DNA of 64,000 nt from Acuticoccus sp. I52.16.1 (GTDB lineage Bacteria; Pseudomonadota; Alphaproteobacteria; Rhizobiales; Amorphaceae): assembly GCF_022865125.1 (NCBI RefSeq), contig NZ_CP094828.1, positions 868,001 through 932,000 on the forward strand, in the 5' to 3' direction. The notes beneath the pieces are model-generated. The model saw nothing but the letters and a program-made list of their open reading frames with translations, ran no database searches and had not been told where the DNA came from. Numbering within the stretch: the stretch's first letter is position 1; each line of letters opens with the position of its first letter. The position numbers and the translations under genes were made by a program. Shown in pieces: positions 35,399 to 44,806 of this stretch.

Positions 35399-35459
35399 CG
35401 TGATCCTCGTTGCTGCAGAGAGGTCGAACCGGGGCCGCGCGCACCGGGCGCCTGGGGCG

Positions 35460-36626
35460 TCAGTGCTCGGCGATGTCGAAGGTGGCGATCCCTTCCGGGT
35501 TCTGCGGGCGCGCCAGCGCCTCGGGGAAGCGCAGGGTGCGGACCATGTCGGCGTAGCCGGCGGCCCAGTGCTCTTCCATGGTCAGGCGCGAGAACTCGTA
35601 GTCCTTGGAGGCGCCCTCGTAGTTCTTGGCGTGGTAGATCAGGTGGACGATGTTGTAGACCTTGTCGTCCGCCTCGGCGATCAGCGCCTTCAGCTCCGGG
35701 TCCTCCTCCAGGGCCGCGGCGTCGGGCACCTGCTCCAGGAGGCGGCCCAGCGCGCGGCGCATCCGCTGCATGCGCGTAAAGGCGTCGGTCGCGGCGCGGG
35801 TGCGGCTGGAGAAGCGGATGTCCTTCTGGCGCACCTCCTGGGCGACCAGGTCGCGCGGCATCTCGCCCTTGGCGCTCCAAAGATCCACCTGGAAGGCCAG
35901 CGTATCCTTGCGCGGCTTGTTCTCCAGCACCCATTGCAGCGGCGTGTTGGAGACCAGGCCGCCGTCCCAGTAGGGCTCGCCGTCCACCAGCGTCGCGGGG
36001 AAACCGGGCGGCAGGGATCCGCTCGCCATCACGTGCTCGGGGCCGATCTCGTGGGTGGTCGTGTCGAAATAGGTGAAGTTGCCGGAGCGCACGTTCACCG
36101 CCCCCACGCTGAAGCGCATGTCGCCGGCGTTGATTCGGTCGAAGTCGACGAGGCGCTCCAGCGTCGCCCGCAGCGGCGAGACGTCGTAGAAGCTCTGCGC
36201 CTCGACCGTGCCGGGGGGCGAGAAGTAGGGCGGCACCAGGCGCGGGGTGAAGAAGGTCGGCGCACCGGCGACGAGGTTGCCGAAGGCGCGCATCTGGTTC
36301 ACCAGCGAGTGGGCGAAGTCGCCCTTCGGCGCGGTGAAGCCCATCGCCCGCATCAGCTCCACCGGCGGCCCGAGCGGTGCCGCGGTGACGCCCTCCCAAA
36401 AAGCCTTCAGCGCGTCGACCCGCTTCTCCGGCGGGTTGCCGGCGATGAGCGCGGAGTTGACGGCGCCGATGGAAATGCCGGCCGTCCAGTCCGGATGCAG
36501 GTTCGCCTCGGCGAGGGCCTGGTAGACACCGGCCTGATAGGAGCCGAGCGCGCCGCCGCCTTGCAGCAGCAGGGCGATCCGCTCGAACGGGACGGTCTTC
36601 TGCATCCGAGGTTTGCGCGTCGACAT
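35460..36626 (-). CDS. Patatin-like phospholipase / acyl hydrolase (DUF3734-type C-terminus)
   Basis: This 388-residue serine hydrolase has the complete patatin machinery: oxyanion loop QGGGALG at 22-28, nucleophile Ser52 in GISIG, and Asp221 in the YWDGG motif, which together form a Ser-Asp dyad. After about residue 270 comes a helical region ([13 protein letters not shown], then [17 protein letters not shown]) matching the DUF3734 tail. There is no signal peptide, so it acts in the cytoplasm or at the membrane. Its coupling to acetoacetate decarboxylase suggests a role in storage-polymer or lipid turnover. ATG 36605 is an alternative start. Confidence 0.9.
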   Translation of the reverse strand: MSTRKPRMQKTVPFERIALLLQGGGALGSYQAGVYQALAEANLHPDWTAGISIGAVNSALIAGNPPEKRVDALKAFWEGVTAAPLGPPVELMRAMGFTAPKGDFAHSLVNQMRAFGNLVAGAPTFFTPRLVPPYFSPPGTVEAQSFYDVSPLRATLERLVDFDRINAGDMRFSVGAVNVRSGNFTYFDTTTHEIGPEHVMASGSLPPGFPATLVDGEPYWDGGLVSNTPLQWVLENKPRKDTLAFQVDLWSAKGEMPRDLVAQEVRQKDIRFSSRTRAATDAFTRMQRMRRALGRLLEQVPDAAALEEDPELKALIAEADDKVYNIVHLIYHAKNYEGASKDYEFSRLTMEEHWAAGYADMVRTLRFPEALARPQNPEGIATFDIAEH

Positions 36627-36937
36627 AGGGGGCCCTGCTCACTTCGCTCAAACCGTCATCCGGTCGGCAAACCCTATCCGCCCGGGCCCACATCCGAAAG
36701 CCGGAAGGTGCCATGTTCGCGCGAACTGGTGTCGAAACATTTCATGCATGGGTTATATTGCAACGACTTGCATGCCGCGCCGGCCATCGGCGGCGCAATG
36801 GCGGTGAGACGATCGGCCCGTCGACCGCGGTGCCGAGTGGTCCTGGTTTTGCATGCCATCGTGCGGATTGCGTCGTGCCGCCGGTCGTGCCCCGGTATTG
36901 CTGCGTGCGCCGCCAACCGCCAAACAGGAGCATCCGC
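36627..36937. other. Divergent intergenic region with a perfect palindrome
   Basis: This 311-bp gap lies between the patatin gene (minus) and the NMT1-type receptor (plus). It contains a perfect 12-bp dyad, GTTCGCGCGAAC (36715-36726), and a TATATT at 36754-36759 that could be a -10 box for the receptor gene; no good -35 is seen. No gene is evident. Confidence 0.35.
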
Positions 36938-37972
36938 TTGAACACCCGCCACACGATCCGCGCCCTCGTCGCCGGCACCGCGCTGTCGCTGTCCGGCTTC
37001 GCCGCCCACGCCCAGGACACCAAGGTCAGCTTCGTGCTCGACTGGGCCTGGCAGGCGATGCACGGTCCCTTCCTCATCGCGCTGGACAAGGGCTACTACG
37101 AGGACGAAGGCCTCGACGTCACGATCGACCGCGGCTTCGGCAGCGGCGATACGATCTCCAAGGTCGCCTCCGGCGCCTACGACATCGGCTTCGCCGAGGG
37201 CACCGGCCTCTTCAAGTTCAACACCGACAATCCCGAAGAACGCGTCATCCAGGTGATGGTCATCAACGACCAGTCGCCGACGGGCGTCATCTCCATGGCG
37301 GACGCCGGGATCTCCGAGCCGGGCGACCTCATCGGCAAGAAGATCTCCGCCACGCAGAACGAGGCGACGGTGCTCACCTGGCCGGTGGTGGCCAAGCTGC
37401 ACGACCTCGACCCGGAGGGCGTCGAGTTCCTGTTCGTGGAGCCGAACCTGCGCGACGCGATGGTGCTCCAGGGCCAGGCGAACGCGACCTTCGGCTTCGC
37501 GACGACGACGGTCCTCAACATGGTCGGCACCGGGCTCGACCTCGACGAGATCGGCTACACCACGTTCGCCGAGTGGGGCCTGAAGCCTTACAGCTCCGGC
37601 ATCCTGATCAAAGCGTCCTACGCCGAGGAGCACCCCGAGGTGGTGAAGGGCTTCGTCAAGGCGACGATGAAGGGCCTGATCGAGATGCTGGAAGACCCGG
37701 AAGAGGGGCTGGCGCTTCTGAAGAAGCGTGAGCCGCTGGTCGACGCCGAGGTCGAGGCCGCGCGCTGGGAACTCGCCAAGGAGCTCTCGATCGTGACGCC
37801 GGACGTGATCGAAAACGGTATCAGCGAGGTCGACCCGGAGCGCTTCGCGACCGCCGCGCGGCAGATCGCCGAGGCCTATGGCATCACGCTGACGCCCGAG
37901 TCCGAGAACTACTTCGACCCCAGCTTCCTGCCGCCGCTGGAAGACCGCCGGGTCCCGGACGCGGCCAAGTAA
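36938..37972 (+). CDS. ABC transporter substrate-binding protein, NMT1/SsuA-like
   Basis: This 344-residue periplasmic protein has a signal peptide ending AHAQ and the NMT1/THI5-like fold: VSFVLDWAWQAMHGPFLIALDKGYYEDEGLDV at the start of the mature part and GSGDTISKVASGAYDIGFAEG. The start is TTG at 36938, with ACAGGAG seven bases upstream; no ATG fits the signal peptide. Family ligands include pyrimidine precursors, sulfonates and riboflavin. Its permease and ATPase lie convergently at 38045-39732, across a bidirectional terminator. Confidence 0.9.
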   Translation: MNTRHTIRALVAGTALSLSGFAAHAQDTKVSFVLDWAWQAMHGPFLIALDKGYYEDEGLDVTIDRGFGSGDTISKVASGAYDIGFAEGTGLFKFNTDNPEERVIQVMVINDQSPTGVISMADAGISEPGDLIGKKISATQNEATVLTWPVVAKLHDLDPEGVEFLFVEPNLRDAMVLQGQANATFGFATTTVLNMVGTGLDLDEIGYTTFAEWGLKPYSSGILIKASYAEEHPEVVKGFVKATMKGLIEMLEDPEEGLALLKKREPLVDAEVEAARWELAKELSIVTPDVIENGISEVDPERFATAARQIAEAYGITLTPESENYFDPSFLPPLEDRRVPDAAK

Positions 37973-37996
37973 GGCACCCCCGCCCCACCAAAGGAA

Positions 37997-38025
37997 AAGG
38001 CGGCCTCGCGGGGCCGCCTTTTTTT
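37997..38025. terminator. Bidirectional Rho-independent terminator
   Basis: AAGGCGGCC (37997-38005) pairs with GGCCGCCTT (38012-38020), with a T-run following on the plus strand and an A-run (T-run on the minus strand) preceding. It serves both the receptor gene, ending at 37972, and the permease gene, ending at 38045. Confidence 0.9.
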
Positions 38026-38044
38026 GTGTCCGTCCTCGGAGGCT

Positions 38045-38899
38045 TCAGCCGCCGCCGGCGTCGAACCGGGCAGTCTGCCCGCGCGTCGCCCACCCGGTCG
38101 TGCGGGTCTCCACCGCGGCGAAGGCGGTATAGATCGCGACGCCCATCACCGCGACCACGAAGAGCCCGGCGAAGACCAGCGGCACGTCGAACCGCGAGGA
38201 GGCGTTGAGCATCAGGTAGCCGATGCCCGCATTGGAGGCGATGGTCTCGGAGATCACCGAGCCGACGAGGGCCAGCGTGATCGCCACCTTCAGCGAGGCG
38301 AAGAAGTAGGGCATCGAGCGCGGCAGGCCGACCTTGAAGAGGATCGTGCGCCGCGTCGCGCCCAGCGAGCGCAGGACGTCTTCCAGCTCCGGCTCGACGG
38401 TGGCGAGTCCGGCGGCGACGTTCACCGCGATGGGGAAGAAAGAAAGCATGAACGCGGTGATCACCGCCGGGATGGTGCCGATGCCGAACCAGATCACCAG
38501 GACCGGCACGATCGCCACCTTCGGCACCGAGTTGAAGGCGATCAGAATCGGGTAGAGCGCCTTGTAGAGCATGCGCGAGTAGCCGACCGCGACACCGAGC
38601 GCGAGCCCGCCCAGGACGGCGAAGAAGAACCCGAGGATCGTGGTGTAGAGCGTCTGCCCGGCGTGGATGAGGATCACCTCCTTCCACTTCCACAGGCTGG
38701 CTGCGATGTCGGTCGGCGCGGGCAGCACGAAACGCTTGATGTCGAACACCCAGCAGGCGAGCTGCCAGACGATGAGCGTCGCGCCGGCGATGACCCAAGG
38801 CGCGGCGTTCTCGCGCGCGGCGGATGCGCGGGTGTCGCCGTCGTCCTCGAGCTCCAGGTCGAAATCGGACACGTCGGAGGTGGTGGGGTCGGTCGTCAT
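38045..38899 (-). CDS. ABC transporter permease, SsuC/TauC type
   Basis: This 284-residue inner-membrane permease has six membrane segments and an EAA-type loop (VEPELEDVLRSLGATRRTILFKVGLP) that contacts the ATPase. Its start overlaps the ATPase stop in an ATGA junction. It belongs to the nitrate/sulfonate/taurine/thiamine-precursor class, matching the NMT1-like receptor on the opposite strand. It is last in a minus-strand operon that begins with a FAD-linked oxidase. Confidence 0.92.
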   Translation of the reverse strand: MTTDPTTSDVSDFDLELEDDGDTRASAARENAAPWVIAGATLIVWQLACWVFDIKRFVLPAPTDIAASLWKWKEVILIHAGQTLYTTILGFFFAVLGGLALGVAVGYSRMLYKALYPILIAFNSVPKVAIVPVLVIWFGIGTIPAVITAFMLSFFPIAVNVAAGLATVEPELEDVLRSLGATRRTILFKVGLPRSMPYFFASLKVAITLALVGSVISETIASNAGIGYLMLNASSRFDVPLVFAGLFVVAVMGVAIYTAFAAVETRTTGWATRGQTARFDAGGG

Positions 38900-39732
38900 G
38901 CCTGGCGCTCCCGGCCGATATGGTCGCGCAGATCGTGGACGATCTCCACGAACTCCGGCTTGAAGGTGTCCTCCAACGTGCGCGGGAAGCCGAACGGCAC
39001 CTCGCGCGTCGCCACGATCCGCCCCGGCCGGGCCGACATGATGTGGATCGTGTTGGCGAGGTAGACCGCCTCCCTGAGGTCGTGCGTCACCAGGATCACG
39101 GTGAACTTGCGCTCCATCCACAGCTTCTGCAGCACCCCCCACAGCTCTTCGCGGGTGAAGGCGTCGAGGGCTGCGAACGGCTCGTCCAGCATCAGGAGAT
39201 CCGGCTCGTGGATCAGGGCGCGGCACAGCGAGGCGCGCTGCTGCATGCCACCGGAGAGCTGCCAGGGCGAGCGATCGCCGAATCCCTCGAGGCCGACCGA
39301 CCGCAGCAGCGCCTCGGCCCGCTCCTTGTACATCTTGCGCTGGCGGCGAAGCTGGCCACGGTGCGGGTCGACGATCTCGAGCGGCAGCATCACGTTGTCG
39401 AGCGTGTTGCGCCAGGGAAGCAACGTCGGGTTCTGGAAGGCCATGCCGGCGATCTTCAGCGGCCCGTCGACCGGCCGGCCGTCGACGCGGACGGCGCCCA
39501 CGGTCGGGCGCATCAGCCCGGTGACGAGCTTCATCAACGACGACTTCCCGCAGCCGCTCGGCCCCACCACGGCGACGAAGTCGCCGCGCGCGACGTTGAT
39601 TGTCGCGCGGCGCAGCGCCAGCGTCCGGCCCGGCCCGCGCCCATAGGCGAGGCTGACATTGTCGATCTCGACGAAGGCGTCGCCGGGTGGCGCCGGGGCG
39701 CCTTCCTGCGCGACAGATTCGGCGACTGCCAT
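38896..39732 (-). CDS. ABC transporter ATP-binding protein, SsuB/TauB type
   Basis: This 278-residue ATPase has Walker A GPSGCGKSS, Q-loop FQNPTLLPWRNT, signature LSGGMQQRASLCRAL, Walker B LLMLDEPFAALDA and the H-loop in LVTHDLREA. The ATG at 39732 has AAGGAA upstream. It energises the permease encoded next and is overlapped by its start codon. The 39733-39944 gap to the oxidase stop shows no gene. Confidence 0.93.
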   Translation of the reverse strand: MAVAESVAQEGAPAPPGDAFVEIDNVSLAYGRGPGRTLALRRATINVARGDFVAVVGPSGCGKSSLMKLVTGLMRPTVGAVRVDGRPVDGPLKIAGMAFQNPTLLPWRNTLDNVMLPLEIVDPHRGQLRRQRKMYKERAEALLRSVGLEGFGDRSPWQLSGGMQQRASLCRALIHEPDLLMLDEPFAALDAFTREELWGVLQKLWMERKFTVILVTHDLREAVYLANTIHIMSARPGRIVATREVPFGFPRTLEDTFKPEFVEIVHDLRDHIGRERQA

Positions 39733-39944
39733 CAATTGACGTTCCTTTTCAGCACAGCGGGTTCGGCTGGATGGAACGCAATGATCACGCCACCCCGGGC
39801 CGGCGAACCGCCGCAGCCCGAGGCCGCCTCGCAATGGTGAAAGGCAGGCCGCGGTACGGCATGCCATCTGGTGTCACGTCCACACGCGAACGTCGAGCGC
39901 CATGGCCGCAGCCGTGGTCTGCACGCCGCCCCCGCGGCGCCGCC

Positions 39945-41543
39945 CTACTGCGCAGCGAGGCCGAGCGAGCCGGGGTTCATGCGCCCGTCCGGGTCGACCG
40001 CGCGCTTGATGTCCTCCAGCAGCGACCAGGTCGCGGGCGCCAGCACCTCCTTGAACGGATAGTCGCGCGCGACCTGCCAGCTGACGCCGCCGTGGCCGGC
40101 ATAGAGCTCCTGCGTGCCGCGGCGCAGGCGCGCCACCGCGTCGCGCGCCGCGGTGTTGGCCGGCCGGTCCAGCCACGGCTTCACCGTGTCGGCGCCGACG
40201 CTCCTGGCGTGCAGCGGGGTGATCTCGTCGTGCCAGTAGAAGGCGGGCTCGATGAAGAACTCGTTGCCCACCGTCATCGACATCACCGAGTAGGTGATCC
40301 CCTGCGCCTCCATCATCGTGCGCTGGCTCGCGAAATAGGCGTCGTTGGCGGCGACCACCTCGTCGGCCTTGCTGAGCGGGAAGACGGCGTGGATCGGCAC
40401 CCAGCGCTCGCCGTTGAGCCCCAGCATACCGCGCACCGGGCCGAACGGCTTGGAGCGCATGACCCGCGGGACCGAGTTGTCGATCTCCACCCCGTGGCGC
40501 GCGCCGATCGCGCGGACGGCGGCGAGCGAGGCGTCGAGCGCGGCGCGCGTGTCGCCCTCCAGCACCAGATGGAGCGTGAAATTGTGCGCCTTGATGAAGG
40601 AGGTGCCGGCGGTCGCCACCTTGGCGGCGTCCTTCAAGCCCGACAGCAGCGTCTTGCCCGACGCGGCGACGTTGCCGAGCGAGCGCAGTCCGTCGGAGAT
40701 GCGGTTGACGCTGGCGGAGTGCTCGGCCTTGTTGCGGTCGATGCCGAAGCCCTCGCACACGGCGCCGGTGCGGGCGATCTCCACCTGCGCTGCGGCCATC
40801 GCCGCCATCGTCTTGAAGCCGAAGGAGAGGAAGTCGACCTCCGCCGGGCGGGGGATCAGCGCCAGCGTGGCGGCCAGCTTCACGCCGAACGCGCCGTTGT
40901 CGCCCAGGAAGAGCCCCGTCAGGTCCGGTCCGCCGTAGCGTGTGAAGGGCTTCGCGCCGACGCGCCCGCCCGACCCGGTCGTCACCACGCGCCCATCCGC
41001 CAGCGCGACCGTCACGCCCAGAACCGTGTCGGCCACGGTGCCGTGCCGCGCCGAGCCGAAGAAGGCGCTGTTTTGCGACAGCGCCCCGCCGACCGTCGCG
41101 TTGACGCCCGACAGCGGCCCCCAGTAGCGCGTGCGCAGGCCGGTTCCCTCCAGCGCCGCGTTGACCGTCTCCCAGGTACACCCGGCCTCGACGGTGATGT
41201 AGCGGTCGTCGGCGTTCACCTCGACGATCCGGTCGAGGCCGCGGCAGTCGATCACCACGCTCTCGGGGCGCGAGGGCAGGTAGCCCTTGGTGTAGCTCAT
41301 GCCCCCGCCACGCGGCACGATGTCGACCCCCGCCTCGGCGGCCGCGCGCACGGCCGCCGCCGCATCTTCGCGCGTCGCCGGCAGGATCACCGCCAGCGGC
41401 TCGATCTCGGGCTGCCAGAAGACGTCGTTGGCGTAGTAGGCACGGGTGGCGGCGTCGGTCAGGACCTTGTCGTCGCCGATCTCGCGGCCGAGCGCGGCGA
41501 ACGCGGGCGGCCGCACCTCGGTTGTCGGTTGCGCAAGCGCCAT
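39945..41543 (-). CDS. FAD-linked oxidase (GlcD/vanillyl-alcohol oxidase superfamily)
   Basis: This 532-residue flavoprotein has the PCMH-type FAD-binding domain: LPATREDAAAAVRAAAEAGV, then PRGGGMSYTKGYLP, and VEAGCTWETVNAAL with GVNATVGGALSQNSAFFGS for the nucleotide loop. A C-terminal oxidase domain ends in the conserved KRAVDPDGRMNPGSLGL. It starts at ATG 41543 behind GGGAGGG. Relatives oxidise 2-hydroxy acids or phenolic alcohols. It heads the operon with the ABC ATPase and permease and is divergent from an IclR regulator, so it probably acts on the imported compound. Confidence 0.9.
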   Translation of the reverse strand: MALAQPTTEVRPPAFAALGREIGDDKVLTDAATRAYYANDVFWQPEIEPLAVILPATREDAAAAVRAAAEAGVDIVPRGGGMSYTKGYLPSRPESVVIDCRGLDRIVEVNADDRYITVEAGCTWETVNAALEGTGLRTRYWGPLSGVNATVGGALSQNSAFFGSARHGTVADTVLGVTVALADGRVVTTGSGGRVGAKPFTRYGGPDLTGLFLGDNGAFGVKLAATLALIPRPAEVDFLSFGFKTMAAMAAAQVEIARTGAVCEGFGIDRNKAEHSASVNRISDGLRSLGNVAASGKTLLSGLKDAAKVATAGTSFIKAHNFTLHLVLEGDTRAALDASLAAVRAIGARHGVEIDNSVPRVMRSKPFGPVRGMLGLNGERWVPIHAVFPLSKADEVVAANDAYFASQRTMMEAQGITYSVMSMTVGNEFFIEPAFYWHDEITPLHARSVGADTVKPWLDRPANTAARDAVARLRRGTQELYAGHGGVSWQVARDYPFKEVLAPATWSLLEDIKRAVDPDGRMNPGSLGLAAQ

Positions 41544-41745
41544 CAGTCCCTCCCGTCGATAATCTCGTGTTGATTGACGGCCGGAACGGCATCCAGATGA
41601 TGCGATCAGCCGTATTTTGGACCCGGCTTTTGTGCCGATAGCCAAACTCATCGGATCATTCTATGACAATCGCGTCAATAGACGACACGCGAACCATCGA
41701 CTACCATGAGGCAACAAGACGGTGAACACACCTGCGGACCACGCC

Positions 41746-42528
41746 ATGACCGAACCGTCCAAGCAGAACATCCGGGCGGTGTCGCGCGCGCTCGCGGTGC
41801 TGAACTCCTTTTCGCAGAAGCGGAGCCAGACGCTGGCGGACGTCACCAACGCGACCGGGCTCGACAAGGGCACCACCCGCCGCCTGCTCATCACATTGAT
41901 GGACAACGGCTACGTCGCCCAGGACCCGACCACGCAGCAGTACCGCATCGGCCGCGCGCTGCGGATGCTGGCGGCCGACGTGCCGGACGGCTTCGACCTG
42001 CGCTCGGTCGCCAACCCCGTGTTGACCCAGCTCGCCTCGGAGCTGCCGGTGACCGCGTTCGTGTCGGTCTATGACGACGGCGACGTCGTCTGCCTCGACC
42101 GCCTGCACGACATGAAGGGCATCGAGGTCCACTGGTGGGCCGTCGGCGGCACGCTGCCCTACAATTGCGGCGGCGCGCCCAAGCTGCTCCTAGCCTACCA
42201 GAGCCCCGAGGAGATCGAGCGCGTCCTCACCCGCGAGCCGACGCCGATGACCCGCGCCTCCATCGTCGACCGGGACGTGTTGCGGGCGCGTCTGAAGGAG
42301 ATCGCCGCGCAGGACTACGAGTTCGCGATCGACGACGTGGCCCTCGGCCTCACCGCGCTGGCCGTTCCGGTGCGCGCACCGGGCGGCGGGATCGCGGGCG
42401 CCATTTCCATCGCCGGCCTCACCCCGCAACTCGTCACCGAGGACGGCCAGGCGCCGGTGCACCTCGAGGACCTGCGCGAGGCGGCGCGGCAGATCGAGCG
42501 GCGCATCCAGCTCGCCGGGGCCGAGTAG
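41746..42528 (+). CDS. IclR-family transcriptional regulator
   Basis: This regulator of about 260 residues has an N-terminal winged helix (VSRALAVLNSFSQKRSQTLA, TGLDKGTTRRLLITLMDNGYV) and a C-terminal GAF-like effector domain with the IclR pattern GLTALAVPVRAPGGGIAGAISIAG. An in-frame GTG at 41722 could extend it by eight residues. It is divergent from the FAD oxidase/ABC operon and lies upstream of the Liv operon, so either or both may be controlled. I could not pick out a clear palindrome in the 41544-41745 gap. Confidence 0.92.
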   Translation: MTEPSKQNIRAVSRALAVLNSFSQKRSQTLADVTNATGLDKGTTRRLLITLMDNGYVAQDPTTQQYRIGRALRMLAADVPDGFDLRSVANPVLTQLASELPVTAFVSVYDDGDVVCLDRLHDMKGIEVHWWAVGGTLPYNCGGAPKLLLAYQSPEEIERVLTREPTPMTRASIVDRDVLRARLKEIAAQDYEFAIDDVALGLTALAVPVRAPGGGIAGAISIAGLTPQLVTEDGQAPVHLEDLREAARQIERRIQLAGAE

Positions 42529-42756
42529 CGGCGGCTGCGGCACGCCGTTTCACTGGATGACATGAGTTTTATCAGTTGACCTGCGTCTCCCGATAGAATA
42601 GCTATAAACAAAATAAAACGTAGTCGTCCGGGAAGAGCGCCTCATTCATCACGGTCCCTCTCCACGCTGACCGCGAGGACGAGGCGCTCCCGACGATTCG
42701 CTGCCCGCGTGCCTGAGAAACGACGGCACGTGCAACGATGACAGGGAGGATTCAAC

Positions 42757-43914
42757 GTGACTTATCAGACCATCCGCGGCTGGGCTGCGGCGGGATTGCT
42801 CGCCGGTGCCGTCGCCATGCCGACGGTGACGCTCGCCCAATCGCTCGACGCCGGAACCTACGAGGTCGGCTTCATCACCGAGAAGACGGGCCCCCTCGCC
42901 GCCGCCGGCATCTCCTACTGGAACGGCGCCGTCCTGGCGATGGAGGAGATCAACGAGGGCACGCTGCTGGGCGAGGGCGTCTCGCTCGAGCTGGTCGAGA
43001 AGGAGTCCGGCTCGGACGCCGCCCGCGCGGTGCAGTCGCTGACCCAGTTCGCCGCCGACCGCAACATCAAGGTCGCCACCTGCTGCATCCTCTCCCCCGT
43101 CGCCGGAGCGCTGAAGCCGGTCGCCAAGTCGATGGGGATCCCGCTCATCATCTACGGCGCGACGCGGCCGGGCCTGCCTGAGCTGCCATTCGTGTCGTCC
43201 GTCGTCGCCCTCCCCGGCCCGGCCGAAGTCAAGATGACGCAGACCCTGGCCGACTCGCTGAAGCCGAAGAAGGTCACCTACTTCGTCAACGCCGACAACG
43301 ACGCCTTCCAGGCCCGTTTCAAGGCCGCGCAGGAGGTGATGGAGAAGAACGGGGTCGAGACCGGCGAGGTGATCTCCATCCTCGGCAACGACACCGACTT
43401 CACCGGCCCCGCCACCCAGGCGATGGCGACCGACCCGGACCTCATCATGGTCTGGACGACGCAGACCCCCGCGGTCGGCATCGTCTCGGCGCTGCGCCAG
43501 CGCGGCTACGAGGGCAAGATCTCCTCGTCCGACGTGATTTCGCCGGTGGCCGTGTTCGAGAAGGCCGGCAAGGCGATGGAGGGTGTCCCCTTCCCGATCC
43601 TGTTCTCGCCGTCGCTCTCCAAGGACCCGCGGGCGCAGGCCTTCATCGAGGCCTACCAGACGAAGTACGGCGAGCAGCCCGACACCTACTCGGCCCAGGG
43701 CTATACGGTGATGTACTACCTCACCCAGGCGCTGAAGACGCTGGAAGGCAACCCGAGCCGCGAGGAGATCGCCAACGCCCTCGCCGCCGTGAAGCAGATC
43801 GACGACAACATCTACGGCGGCCTGCCGATGATCGACGGCCAGGCGACGGTCGAGAACTCGCTCATCGTCAACTGGACCGATGACGGCAAGCTCGCGCCCT
43901 GGGATGCCAAGTAA
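42757..43914 (+). CDS. livK: Branched-chain amino acid ABC transporter substrate-binding protein (LivK-like)
   Basis: This 385-residue periplasmic receptor of the type I binding-protein fold has a signal peptide ending TLAQ (about residue 28) and the opening VGFITEKTGPLAAAGISYWNGA common to LivJ/K and amide/urea receptors. The start is GTG 42757, with AGGGAGGA seven bases upstream. It is first in a five-gene Liv operon (to 47202). Receptors of this class carry many ligands besides Leu/Ile/Val, including aromatic acids, amides and urea; the symbol marks the family only. Confidence 0.92.
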   Translation: MTYQTIRGWAAAGLLAGAVAMPTVTLAQSLDAGTYEVGFITEKTGPLAAAGISYWNGAVLAMEEINEGTLLGEGVSLELVEKESGSDAARAVQSLTQFAADRNIKVATCCILSPVAGALKPVAKSMGIPLIIYGATRPGLPELPFVSSVVALPGPAEVKMTQTLADSLKPKKVTYFVNADNDAFQARFKAAQEVMEKNGVETGEVISILGNDTDFTGPATQAMATDPDLIMVWTTQTPAVGIVSALRQRGYEGKISSSDVISPVAVFEKAGKAMEGVPFPILFSPSLSKDPRAQAFIEAYQTKYGEQPDTYSAQGYTVMYYLTQALKTLEGNPSREEIANALAAVKQIDDNIYGGLPMIDGQATVENSLIVNWTDDGKLAPWDAK

Positions 43915-44802
43915 GTGCAACTCTTCTTCGAACAACTGATCAACGGATGGGCGTTGGGCTCCCTCTACGCCCTGTTCGGGATCGGGTTCGGGCTGGTGTT
44001 CGCGACCCTCGGCATCCTCAATGCCGCGCACGGCGCTTATGCCAGCTGGGCCGCGATCATCGGCTACTACACCGTCACCGCGCTCGGCATGCCATTGCCG
44101 ATCGCGATCCTCGCGGCGGTCGTCGGTGGTGGCGTCGTCGCCATCATCGTCGACCAGGTGGCGTTTCAGCCGCTGCGCTCCGTGGGGGCGGGCATGCTGG
44201 GGGCGCTCATCACGTCGATCGCCTTCTGGATCATCCTCGACAGTCTGGCCGGCTTCGCCACCAACCAGCAGAGCCTCGCCTTCCCGCCGTCCTCCTACCC
44301 CTACGACATGGTCGACTTCGGCGTGATCCGCGTCCCCGCGATGCAGATCATCACGATCATCACGCTGATCCTCGTCACCACCGGCATGTGGTTCCTCATC
44401 ACCAAGACGCGTGTCGGCGCGGCGATGCGAGCGGTCGGCTGGAATCCGGTCGCGGCGAGCCTCGGCGGCGTCAACGCGCGCATGGTCATCCTGCTGACGG
44501 CGTTCCTGGCCGGCGCCACCTCGGGTCTCGCGGGCGTGCTCGGCGGCATCACCACCAACAACGTCTCCTATCTCCTCGGCGAGGCGCTGCTGCTGAAGGG
44601 GTTCGCGGCGGTGGTGGTCGGCGGCTACGACGACGTGCGCGGCACGGCCATCGCCGGCATCTGCCTCGGCATCATCGAGGTCTTCGTGGCGCAATATATC
44701 TCGACCGCATTCCGCGACGGCTTCACCTACATCCTTCTGCTGACCTTCCTGGTGGCGCGTCCGCGCGGCCTCTTCGGGTCGATCAGCGTGCAGAGGGCCT
44801 GA
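43915..44802 (+). CDS. livH: Branched-chain amino acid ABC transporter permease (LivH-like)
   Basis: This 295-residue permease has about eight membrane segments. It opens QLFFEQLINGWALGSLYALFG and contains GVNARMVILLTAFLAGATSGLAGVLGG, the LivH coupling region. GTG 43915 directly follows the receptor's TAA with no gap, implying translational coupling. Confidence 0.93.
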   Translation: MQLFFEQLINGWALGSLYALFGIGFGLVFATLGILNAAHGAYASWAAIIGYYTVTALGMPLPIAILAAVVGGGVVAIIVDQVAFQPLRSVGAGMLGALITSIAFWIILDSLAGFATNQQSLAFPPSSYPYDMVDFGVIRVPAMQIITIITLILVTTGMWFLITKTRVGAAMRAVGWNPVAASLGGVNARMVILLTAFLAGATSGLAGVLGGITTNNVSYLLGEALLLKGFAAVVVGGYDDVRGTAIAGICLGIIEVFVAQYISTAFRDGFTYILLLTFLVARPRGLFGSISVQRA

Positions 44803-44806
44803 CCCC

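Noticed and set aside
37997-38025. Palindrome as a regulatory operator
   Set aside because: It sits between converging stops with T-runs on both strands, so a bidirectional terminator explains it fully.
39687-41573. 628-codon plus-strand open frame opposite the FAD oxidase
   Set aside because: Antisense shadow of the oxidase; no fold or motif.
42577-42606. Possible promoter TTGACC...TAGCTA before the Liv operon
   Set aside because: The -35-like box is good but no -10 matches at a normal distance; too weak to list.
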